Positions 1-5,354 of a DNA stretch of 9,705 bases are shown here, in pieces (positions within the stretch are counted from its first letter, which is position 1; each line of letters begins with the position of its first letter). A program made the translations under genes and the position numbers. The notes beneath the pieces are model-generated. The model searched no databases. It saw only the letters and a list, made by a program, of their open reading frames with translations, and had not been told where the DNA came from. This stretch comes from an uncultured Streptococcus sp. (GTDB lineage Bacteria > Bacillota > Bacilli > Lactobacillales > Streptococcaceae), in the NCBI GenBank assembly GCA_934201655.1, contig CAKPXD010000048.1, forward strand, positions 1 to 9,705. Reading direction: 5' to 3'.

Positions 1-152
1 CAACTGAAGAAATCAGAAAGAATCCAGATGCTATTGTCACAGGTCGTGATTACTTCCAAGTGATTTCATACTTGGAGCGCATCGGTGACTATGCTAAAAA
101 TATCTGTGAATGGGTTGTTTACTTTGAAACAGGTAAGATTGTCGAATTGTAA
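1..152 (+). CDS. phoU: PhoU, phosphate transport/signalling regulator (3' end only)
   Basis: Only the last 49 codons are present, read in the frame that starts at position 3 and ends with TAA at 150-152. The visible tail contains the segment LERIGDYAKNICEWVVY. Its E-R-I-G-D core matches the repeated E/DxxxD metal-binding signature in the three-helix bundles of PhoU. PhoU is a cytoplasmic protein that couples the PstSCAB phosphate importer to the PhoR/PhoB-type two-component system and damps phosphate uptake when phosphate is plentiful. In streptococci it usually closes a pst operon, and the terminator directly after it here fits a last gene. Identification rests on this short but characteristic C-terminus; the rest of the gene and the pst genes lie outside the window. 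Confidence 0.9.
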   Translation, partial: TEEIRKNPDAIVTGRDYFQVISYLERIGDYAKNICEWVVYFETGKIVEL

Positions 153-170
153 AATTGATTAAATATACAG

Positions 171-208
171 AAAAAGGAGCTTAATAATGAATAAAAGCTT
201 CTTTTTTT
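171..208 (+). terminator. Rho-independent terminator after phoU
   Basis: The arms AAAAAGGAGCTT (171-182) and AAGCTTCTTTTT (195-206) form a 12-bp stem with one G-U pair around a 12-nt loop. The 3' arm merges into a T run that continues to 208. It lies 19 nt after the phoU stop and before a separate promoter, so it ends the phoU transcription unit. Confidence 0.8.
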
Positions 209-249
209 GTTTAAGAAAATGAAAAAATAAATAAATATAAAATTTATAC

Positions 250-278
250 TTGACAAATGAGGTTTGCTGAGTTATAAT
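250..278 (+). promoter_or_regulatory. Sigma-70 promoter of the amino-acid-binding lipoprotein gene
   Basis: A consensus -35 TTGACA (250-255) and consensus -10 TATAAT (273-278) are separated by exactly 17 bp. Transcription should start near 285, leaving a leader of about 25 nt. An AGAGAGG Shine-Dalgarno sequence (293-299) lies 10 nt before the ATG at 310. This is an unusually good match, suggesting strong expression of the downstream gene. Confidence 0.88.
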
Positions 279-309
279 TATACAAATTTGACAGAGAGGT
301 TGTTTATTT

Positions 310-1125
310 ATGAAATTAAAAAAATGGATATTTGTCTTATGTAGTTTTCTTGCAAGTTTCTTTTTAGTTGCTTGCCAATCATCTAGCTCAAGCTCACAGT
401 CTGCAGTAGAGGCAATCAAACAAAAAGGTAAATTAGTAGTCGCAACTAGCCCAGACTATGCACCATTTGAGTTTCAAGCACTTGTGGATGGTAAGAACCA
501 AGTCGTCGGTGCTGATATTGATATGGCACAAGCTATCGCTGATGAACTTGGAGTGAAATTGGAAGTTTCCAGCATGAGTTTTGATAATGTCTTGACCAGT
601 CTACAAACAGGGAAAGCAGATTTGGCCATTGCGGGAATCAGTGCAACTGAAGAAAGAAAAGAAGTCTTTGATTTCTCAATTCCTTACTATGAAAACAAAA
701 TTAGCTTCCTAATCAGAAAAACTGATCTTGAAAAATACAAAGATTTAGATTCTTTAGCAAGTGCAAATATTGCAGCTCAAAAAGGAACTGTTCCTGAATC
801 TATGGTCAAAGAGCAACTTCCTAAAGCGCAGTTGACTTCATTGACAAATATGGGTGAAGCTGTTAATGAACTTCAATCAGGTAAGGTTGATGCTGTTCAT
901 ATGGATGAGCCAGTAGCCCTCAGCTATGCAACAAAAAATTCTGACTTGGCTGTTGCAACAGTAAGCTTGACTATGAAAGAAGGCGAAGAAAATGCAGTAG
1001 CTATCAAGAAAGGCAACTCAGATTTGAAGGAAGTAGTTGATAAGGTTATTCAAAAACTGAAAGATGACGGTACTTATCAAACATATCTTGAAAAAGCTGC
1101 CAAGCTAACAGAAGTAGAGCAATAA
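310..1125 (+). CDS. Amino-acid ABC transporter substrate-binding lipoprotein (SBP family 3)
   Basis: This 271-residue protein is exported and lipid-anchored. A basic N-terminus (KLKK) and a hydrophobic stretch lead to a lipobox LVAC with the cysteine at residue 22, followed by a Ser-rich linker (23-31). The mature part (about 32-265) is a periplasmic-binding-protein-like fold of the polar/cationic amino-acid type. It shows ATSPDYAPFEF (45-55), the family signature GADIDMAQAIA (67-77), a TEER segment whose Arg116 is at the usual ligand-carboxylate position, and HMDEPVA (197-203) with an Asp at the usual ligand-amino position. Length is normal for the family. It captures an amino acid outside the cell and hands it to a membrane permease. 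No permease or ATPase gene is adjacent: it has its own promoter and is followed by a convergent gene, so it is an orphan receptor. The substrate cannot be told from sequence alone. Confidence 0.9.
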   Translation: MKLKKWIFVLCSFLASFFLVACQSSSSSSQSAVEAIKQKGKLVVATSPDYAPFEFQALVDGKNQVVGADIDMAQAIADELGVKLEVSSMSFDNVLTSLQTGKADLAIAGISATEERKEVFDFSIPYYENKISFLIRKTDLEKYKDLDSLASANIAAQKGTVPESMVKEQLPKAQLTSLTNMGEAVNELQSGKVDAVHMDEPVALSYATKNSDLAVATVSLTMKEGEENAVAIKKGNSDLKEVVDKVIQKLKDDGTYQTYLEKAAKLTEVEQ

Positions 1126-1159
1126 AAAAACAGAGGCTGGGACAAAAGTCCTAGCCTCT
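1124..1159 (-). terminator. Intrinsic terminator for the minus-strand regulator gene (left hairpin of the repeat)
   Basis: Read on the minus strand, AGAGGCTAGGAC (1159-1148) and GTCCCAGCCTCT (1143-1132) form a stem with one A-C mismatch and a TTTT loop. It is followed by G and a run of seven T (1130-1124). On the plus strand the same hairpin has no T run after it, so it acts mainly against transcription coming from the MocR-type gene. Confidence 0.72.
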
Positions 1160-1316
1160 CAATTGTCATTGGATTATCAAGCAAGACGCAGTGGTTGAGT
1201 GGGCTCTACTACGCTGATTCCATCAGCTTTTACAGCCTTACTCAACTGTGCGGAGGTGGGACGACGAAATCGAATTCTAACGAATTACCGATTTCGTCGT
1301 CCCACTCTCTGTTTTT
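1126..1316. repeat. Structured intergenic inverted-repeat element (MITE-like), about 190 bp
   Basis: The ends are inverted repeats: AAAAACAGAG (1126-1135) matches CTCTGTTTTT (1307-1316) perfectly, and after a 2-bp mismatch TGGGAC (1138-1143) matches GTCCCA (1299-1304). Inside are three hairpins: 1132-1159 (12-bp arms, AAAA loop); 1194-1246 (GTTGAGT/ACTCAAC, then GGCT/AGCC, then GCTGAT/ATCAGC nested inside); and 1256-1305 (17-bp perfect arms GTGGGACGACGAAATCG, continued by AATTC/GAATT). It carries no gene of its own. The left end abuts the stop codon of the binding-protein gene, and the right end lies inside the coding sequence of the minus-strand regulator. From memory, sequences like this recur between genes of mitis-group streptococci. 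I cannot assign it with certainty to BOX, RUP or SPRITE. Copy number cannot be judged here. Confidence 0.72.
1256..1316 (+). terminator. Probable terminator for the plus-strand binding-protein gene (right hairpin of the repeat)
   Basis: A very stable hairpin has 17-bp perfect arms (1256-1272 and 1289-1305) and a further 5-bp inner stem (1273-1277 and 1282-1286). It is followed by TCTCTG and then TTTTT (1312-1316). The T run starts 7 nt after the strongest part of the stem, so efficiency is uncertain. No other plus-strand terminator is visible downstream of the binding-protein gene. Confidence 0.5.
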
Positions 1317-2572
1317 AAGTAATTTAATGTTGCTTCAAGATTTTCTAAAGGAACCTTAGCAAATTGATAAGGGCAAGTCTCAATGTAAGACGATTCGAAA
1401 AAGTCTAGATTTAAAGAGCTATGTTTGAGGCTTGCAATCTTAGGATAGTTCCTGAGATCAAGCAAAAGTCCATCATGGAGAGGATAGTTTGGTAGGGAAA
1501 GGGGATAAGTTTTTAATAGCTTATGAATGAAGTCTTGACTTTTCTCTTGCAGTGCCAATCTTGCTACTCTATTTTTTTCAAAGAGTTGACTATCAATATA
1601 TAGTGATAAAGCCTTTTGCATAATGAGGTTGTTATCATAGTCCAGAATGTTTTTGTAGGCCACAAAAAGACCTTTAATAGGATTTGGTAGTATGAGAGCA
1701 GTGATTCGAAGTGCGGGGAAAATACTTGTTGAAAAAGACTTGATGTAGATGACCAAATCATTTTGATCCAAATAATGAAAGGTTTGTCCCATTTTAGAAT
1801 CTAGATCTCCCAGATAATCATCTTCAACGATATATATTTGATATTTGGCTGCTAGATCAAGGATAGCACGTTTCTCATCTTCAGAATAAGAATGTCCTAG
1901 AGGATAATGAAACCGAGGAATGGTATAGAAAAATTTAATGTTGCCACTTTTAAAATGTTCCTCAAGTTCATTCAGGTCAATACCATCTACTCTACGTTCA
2001 ATGGTTTGAAAGGTGATGTTTTGAGCCAGTAGCAGTTGATTCATTCGGTGATAGGTCGGTTGTTCAACCAGTATTTCCTGAGCTTGTCCTGGAAAGTCAA
2101 TCTGAGAGAGAATAAACAGAGCTTGTTGGGTTCCAGTTGTCATGACTAACTGGTCTGGTTTGCTATAGATTGCTTGGTCAAAGAGCAAGGAATGAACAGA
2201 CTCTCGTAATTCTTCTAGTCCCTCTTGGTTTTCATAGTAGTTGTAGAGATAATTTTCTCGTCCAATCAAGCTTTCATTGACGCAAAGCCGAAAATCATCA
2301 TAGGCAGCTACATGTTCATCGTTAACTGATATAATTAGGTCTTCGTGACTGGTTTGTTGTTCCAAAACATAATAACCACTTTGGGGCTTGGAGTAGATGT
2401 AATTTTCGTATCGAAGTTCCATGAGGGCACGCTGAATAGTGTCCTTACTGCAGTGGAAATCTTGACTGAGTCTTCGGATAGAAGGCAGGCGACTTCCTGT
2501 TTGAAGTTTTCCTGATTCAATCTCTTCTTTTAAATAGTGAACAACTTGTTCGTACTTACTTTCTTGCTTCAT
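1277..2572 (-). CDS. MocR-type regulator: GntR winged helix fused to an aminotransferase-like domain
   Basis: This 431-residue protein has two parts. Residues 1-70 are a GntR-type winged helix, with LPSIRRLSQDFHCSKDTIQRAL (29-50) as the DNA-recognition region. After a linker, about 95-415 resemble fold-type I aminotransferases, as in GabR and PdxR. TTGTQQAL (145-152, phosphate-contact loop), VEDDY (249-253, Asp for the PLP ring nitrogen) and FPALRI (285-290) are recognisable. The lysine expected to bind PLP in the family pattern SFSK is a threonine: the segment reads IKSFST with Thr282 at that place, so cofactor binding may be weakened or lost. The last 12 residues (420-431) and the stop are encoded inside the adjacent repeat. 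The start is supported by AGAGAGG 6 nt before the ATG. It is divergent from the acetolactate decarboxylase gene and probably regulates it or itself. The effector is unknown. Confidence 0.85.
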   Translation of the reverse strand: MKQESKYEQVVHYLKEEIESGKLQTGSRLPSIRRLSQDFHCSKDTIQRALMELRYENYIYSKPQSGYYVLEQQTSHEDLIISVNDEHVAAYDDFRLCVNESLIGRENYLYNYYENQEGLEELRESVHSLLFDQAIYSKPDQLVMTTGTQQALFILSQIDFPGQAQEILVEQPTYHRMNQLLLAQNITFQTIERRVDGIDLNELEEHFKSGNIKFFYTIPRFHYPLGHSYSEDEKRAILDLAAKYQIYIVEDDYLGDLDSKMGQTFHYLDQNDLVIYIKSFSTSIFPALRITALILPNPIKGLFVAYKNILDYDNNLIMQKALSLYIDSQLFEKNRVARLALQEKSQDFIHKLLKTYPLSLPNYPLHDGLLLDLRNYPKIASLKHSSLNLDFFESSYIETCPYQFAKVPLENLEATLNYLKTESGTTKSVIR

Positions 2573-2597
2573 TCCAGACCTCTCTTGATTTTGTTAC

Positions 2598-2626
2598 ATT
2601 GTACCTTTTTTTTAGACGTTTGGCAA
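2598..2626 (-). promoter_or_regulatory. Promoter of the MocR-type regulator gene
   Basis: On the minus strand, TTGCCA (2626-2621) as -35 and TACAAT (2603-2598) as -10 are 17 bp apart. The Shine-Dalgarno AGAGAGG follows at 2585-2579. It lies back to back with the decarboxylase promoter, and the two -35 elements are only about 20 bp apart. Confidence 0.7.
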
Positions 2627-2648
2627 TGTTAAAAGGCTTTCCAACGTT
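2624..2648. promoter_or_regulatory. Candidate operator: direct repeat CAAYGTT between divergent promoters
   Basis: CAATGTT (2624-2630) and CAACGTT (2642-2648) are direct repeats 18 bp apart. The first overlaps the regulator's -35 and the second overlaps the decarboxylase -35. MocR proteins such as GabR bind direct repeats across divergent promoters, so this is a reasonable candidate binding site. It is a short, imperfect match and remains a guess. Confidence 0.3.
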
Positions 2649-2675
2649 CAATTCTAAGAAGAAATATGATATACT
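2647..2675 (+). promoter_or_regulatory. Promoter of the acetolactate decarboxylase unit (extended -10)
   Basis: An extended -10, TGATATACT (TG at 2667-2668, TATACT at 2670-2675), lies 17 bp after a weak -35, TTCAAT (2647-2652). The leader is about 25 nt. The Shine-Dalgarno sequence before the ATG at 2706 is poor (AGAAGAG around 2696-2702), so translation initiation may be modest. Confidence 0.7.
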
Positions 2676-2705
2676 TAGAAAGTAAAATTTTCAAAGAAGA
2701 GTGAG

Positions 2706-3434
2706 ATGATAAAGGTGCAAGAACCAGTTAAATTATTCCAATACAATACTTTGGGAGCCTTGATGGCTGGACTTTACGGTGGAACCATGACCGTTGGTGA
2801 ATTGCTTGAACATGGCGATTTAGGACTAGGAACCCTAGATTCTATCGATGGGGAGTTAATTGTCTTAGATGGAAAGGCTTATCAAGCTAAGGGGTCAGGT
2901 GATAAACCTGAAATCGTAGAAGTGTCGCCAGATGCTCTGATTCCTTATGCGGCAGTTGTACCCCACCAGGCAGAAGTTATTTTTCGTCAGCGTTTTGAAA
3001 TGACTGATCAGGAACTTGAAAAACGTATTGAGTCCTACTATGATGGGGAAAACCTATTTCGTTCGATTAAGATTCACGGTGATTTTAAACACATGCATGT
3101 TCGCATGATCCCAAAATCAACAACTGAAACAAAGTTTGCTGAGGTTGCGACTCATCAGCCTGAATATAGCTGTGACAATATTTCAGGAACAATTGTTGGT
3201 TTCTGGACGCCAGAGATTTTTCATGGAGTTAGTGTTGCTGGTTACCATTTGCACTTTATCTCAGACGATTTAACCTTTGGTGGCCACGTTATGGACTTTG
3301 TTATCAAGGAAGGAATTGTAGAGGTAGGAGCTGTTGACCAGCTGGATCAACGTTTTCCTGTCCAGGACCGTCAGTACCTCTTTGCTAAGTTTAATGTTGA
3401 TGAGATGAAAAAAGATATCGATCAGGCTGAATAA
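2706..3434 (+). CDS. aldB: Alpha-acetolactate decarboxylase
   Basis: This 242-residue cytoplasmic enzyme converts (S)-2-acetolactate to (R)-acetoin and CO2. That removes acetolactate from valine/leucine synthesis and diverts pyruvate to a neutral end product. The family zinc site is visible as the cluster GYHLHFISDDLTFGGHV, with His181, His183 and His194. The N-terminal strand LFQYNTLGALMAGLYGG (10-26) and the HVRMIPKS segment (131-138), carrying the conserved Arg133, are also typical. Length is normal. The start at 2706 places the usual short lead before LFQYN. It is first in a two-gene unit: the next start lies 12 nt after its stop. The divergent MocR-type gene is a likely regulator, which is an inference from position. 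The same enzyme is called budA in other organisms. Confidence 0.95.
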   Translation: MIKVQEPVKLFQYNTLGALMAGLYGGTMTVGELLEHGDLGLGTLDSIDGELIVLDGKAYQAKGSGDKPEIVEVSPDALIPYAAVVPHQAEVIFRQRFEMTDQELEKRIESYYDGENLFRSIKIHGDFKHMHVRMIPKSTTETKFAEVATHQPEYSCDNISGTIVGFWTPEIFHGVSVAGYHLHFISDDLTFGGHVMDFVIKEGIVEVGAVDQLDQRFPVQDRQYLFAKFNVDEMKKDIDQAE

Positions 3435-3446
3435 AAGGAGAAAAGT

Positions 3447-4199
3447 ATGAAAATTCATGTAATAACTACTATGATAGCTTTAGTTGTATTACTCATAGCA
3501 GCCATTTGGTATACAAAAAAGAAATACAAGATTAACCTTTCGGTACTAGGTCTTGGGGCAGTGGCATTCTTTGTTTCTTCTCAAGTCTTGGAGAAAATCA
3601 TTCACCTTTTGGTGCTTCATCCACAAAAAGACGGAACCATTTCGCTCATGCAGGAGCATCCTTTTTTATATGTCCTTTATGGAATTGCTATGGCAGCTAT
3701 CTTTGAAGAAACGGCTCGTCTTATCTTCTTTAAATGGTTAGAGAAGAAGAGAAACTTAGAAGATTCAGATGCCCTAGCTTATGGATTGGGGCATGGTGGA
3801 TTGGAGTTGCTCTACCTAGGAATGGGAAGTTTGATTAGTCTTTTGATCCTCCTTTCATTATTAGAGTCTCCAAATCCCGATGTAGCAAATCTCCTTCCCA
3901 AAACTACACTCGAAACAGTCCAATCTCTATCTGGATGGCAGGTTTATTTACTCGGTGTTGAGCGTGTGCTTGCTCTGGTGATGCAAATCGGACTCTCTTT
4001 CTGGGTTTATCAAGCAGTCCGTCAAAAGAATTGGATTTACCTAGTAGCTGCATATGGTTTGCACGCCTTATTCGATCTAGCTCCTAGTCTTTCACAGGTT
4101 GGTTGGATTTCAAATCCGCTTCTTGTCGAAGGATTGTTAGCAGTGGAAGTTGTTTTATTTGTATACTTTACAAAGTCAATTTTTTATAAAAAACAATAA
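3447..4199 (+). CDS. YhfC-family polytopic membrane protein, putative intramembrane protease
   Basis: This 250-residue protein has about seven hydrophobic segments: near 5-21, 32-55, 72-95, 110-140, 165-190, 196-212 and 224-242. Its motifs match the YhfC (DUF2324) family, which is related to the CAAX-protease/PrsW clan. They are FEETAR (86-91, a Glu pair followed by Arg), GLGHGGLE (113-120, His116 and Glu120), VERVLAL (171-177) and a late HALFD (206-210). In that clan the Glu/His residues form the presumed catalytic site within the membrane. No substrate is known, and activity is inferred from the motifs only. A good AAAGGAG Shine-Dalgarno lies just after the aldB stop, and the 12-nt gap makes co-transcription with aldB very likely. 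A terminator follows. Why such a protein is paired with acetoin production is unclear. Confidence 0.75.
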   Translation: MKIHVITTMIALVVLLIAAIWYTKKKYKINLSVLGLGAVAFFVSSQVLEKIIHLLVLHPQKDGTISLMQEHPFLYVLYGIAMAAIFEETARLIFFKWLEKKRNLEDSDALAYGLGHGGLELLYLGMGSLISLLILLSLLESPNPDVANLLPKTTLETVQSLSGWQVYLLGVERVLALVMQIGLSFWVYQAVRQKNWIYLVAAYGLHALFDLAPSLSQVGWISNPLLVEGLLAVEVVLFVYFTKSIFYKKQ

Positions 4200-4202
4200 A
4201 CT

Positions 4203-4224
4203 AAAAGAGGCCTAGCCTCTTTTT
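4203..4224 (+). terminator. Intrinsic terminator after the aldB unit
   Basis: AAAAGAGGC (4203-4211) and GCCTCTTTT (4215-4223) form a 9-bp stem around a CTA loop, ending in a run of T. It begins 3 nt after the stop codon. The A and T tracts on both sides give a roughly symmetric hairpin. Confidence 0.85.
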
Positions 4225-4276
4225 AATTTGTATGAATAAAAAAGCTTTTCAAATCGTCGAAAAAAATCGCTAAAAA

Positions 4277-4285
4277 TGGTATAAT
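4277..4285 (+). promoter_or_regulatory. Extended -10 promoter of murB
   Basis: TGGTATAAT is a perfect extended -10 (TG at 4277-4278, TATAAT at 4280-4285). The expected -35 position (4257-4262, TCGAAA) is poor, which is tolerable with an extended -10. Transcription should start near 4292. An AAAGGA Shine-Dalgarno (4301-4306) precedes the ATG at 4315. This is the only convincing promoter before potABCD. Confidence 0.75.
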
Positions 4286-4314
4286 GGAATGAATTTTATA
4301 AAAGGATAAGAAAA

Positions 4315-5220
4315 ATGACTGTATTAGATAAATTAAAAGAAACCTTAGAAGGAATTGATATTCGATTCGATGAGCCATTGAAAACTTATACCTATACCAA
4401 AGTCGGAGGGAAGGCGGATTACTTAGCTTTTCCTCGCAATCATTATGAGATGGCCCGTGTGGTTAAGTTCGCTAATCAAGAAAATATCCCATGGATGGTT
4501 CTTGGAAATGCCAGTAATATTATCGTCCGAGAAGGCGGAATTCGTGGCTTTGTCATTATGTGTGACAAGCTCAACAATGTTTCAGTCGATGGTTACACCA
4601 TTGAAGCAGAAGCGGGAGCTAACTTGATTGAGACCACTCGTATTGCTCTACGACATAGTTTGACAGGATTTGAGTTTGCCTGTGGAATTCCAGGAAGCGT
4701 CGGTGGAGCTGTCTTTATGAACGCTGGTGCTTATGGAGGTGAGATTTCTAATATTTTGCAGTCTTGCAAAGTATTGACCAAGGATGGGGAAATCGAGACT
4801 TTATCAGCCAAGGACTTAGCCTTTGGTTACCGTCATTCAGCTATTCAAGATTCTGGAGCAGTAGTTTTATCAGCTAAATTTGCACTATCTCCAGGGAATT
4901 ATGAGACTATTAATCAAGAAATGGAACGTTTGACCCACCTTCGAGAACTCAAACAACCATTGGAATATCCATCATGTGGTTCTGTCTTTAAGCGTCCAGT
5001 TGGGCATTTTGCAGGGCAATTAATCTCAGAAGCTGGTTTGAAGGGCTACCGTATCGGTGGTGTAGAAGTCTCAGAAAAACATGCAGGCTTTATGATTAAT
5101 GTAGCCGATGGGACTGCAAGAGACTATGAAGACTTAATTGAGTCTGTTATCGAAAAAGTTAAAGAACATTCAGGTGTTACCCTTGAACGAGAGGTTCGTA
5201 TCTTAGGTGAGCACGAATAA
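4315..5220 (+). CDS. murB: UDP-N-acetylenolpyruvoylglucosamine reductase (MurB)
   Basis: MurB is a cytoplasmic FAD enzyme that uses NADPH to reduce UDP-GlcNAc-enolpyruvate to UDP-MurNAc, the second committed step of peptidoglycan precursor synthesis. The 301-residue protein has the FAD-binding N-terminal part, with [14 protein letters not shown] (27-40), LGNASNIIV (63-71) and [23 protein letters not shown] (122-144). YRHS (172-175) supplies the conserved Arg. The substrate domain carries CGSVFKRP, with Ser223 as the proton donor, and the C-terminal LEREVRILG (290-298) supplies the catalytic Glu. Length and the compact C-terminal domain suit the shorter Gram-positive type. It precedes potABCD by 134 nt with no clear terminator between, so it is probably the first gene of that operon. 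The murB-pot linkage is known in streptococci. Confidence 0.96.
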   Translation: MTVLDKLKETLEGIDIRFDEPLKTYTYTKVGGKADYLAFPRNHYEMARVVKFANQENIPWMVLGNASNIIVREGGIRGFVIMCDKLNNVSVDGYTIEAEAGANLIETTRIALRHSLTGFEFACGIPGSVGGAVFMNAGAYGGEISNILQSCKVLTKDGEIETLSAKDLAFGYRHSAIQDSGAVVLSAKFALSPGNYETINQEMERLTHLRELKQPLEYPSCGSVFKRPVGHFAGQLISEAGLKGYRIGGVEVSEKHAGFMINVADGTARDYEDLIESVIEKVKEHSGVTLEREVRILGEHE

Positions 5221-5243
5221 CATTATTATTAAACATTATACAA

Positions 5244-5321
5244 AGATTGGGATTTTATCGCTAGATATGGTTTGGGTCAATTCCTTACAGTTATTGCTAG
5301 CATTTAACGAGGTCCCAATCT
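5244..5321 (+). repeat. Long inverted repeat / leader hairpin between murB and potA
   Basis: AGATTGGGA (5244-5252) and TCCCAATCT (5313-5321) are a perfect 9-bp inverted repeat. The stem can extend by UUU/AGG using G-U pairs. Inside, ATcGCTAG (5257-5264) pairs with CTAGCAT (5297-5303) with one bulged C, and CAAT (5278-5281) pairs with ATTG (5293-5296). The 3' arm is followed by GTTAATTTACG, not a T run, so it does not look like an intrinsic terminator. It may be an RNA processing or stability element, a regulatory leader for potABCD, or a small degenerate intergenic repeat sharing the TGGGA/TCCCA theme of the element at 1126-1316. The function is unknown. Confidence 0.55.
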
Positions 5322-5354
5322 GTTAATTTACGAAGAAAAAGGAATTTAGAGGAA

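Noticed and set aside
187..222. An 11-codon reading frame (MNKSFFFCLRK) with a purine-rich sequence before its ATG
   Set aside because: It sits entirely within the phoU terminator hairpin and its T run, upstream of the next promoter. The apparent ribosome site is the 5' arm of the stem, so it is most likely coincidence.
159..419. 86-codon minus-strand reading frame
   Set aside because: It crosses the A/T-rich promoter region and the start of the binding-protein gene, has low-complexity Lys/Phe/Ile composition, and shows no recognisable family. It is an artefact of A/T richness.
1126..1316. Possible CRISPR array or small RNA gene because of repeated hairpins
   Set aside because: There are no regularly spaced direct repeats, only inverted repeats and hairpins. 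No promoter with a proper spacer is visible inside, so a repeat element with terminator activity explains it better.
1564..1761. 65-codon minus-strand reading frame inside the regulator gene
   Set aside because: It lies within the larger, well-supported MocR-type gene in another frame and shows no domain.
5221..5354. A dedicated potA promoter in the spacer (for example around TTATAC at 5235-5240)
   Set aside because: No -35 hexamer lies at 16-18 bp from any -10-like sequence there. Operon reading from the murB promoter is more economical.
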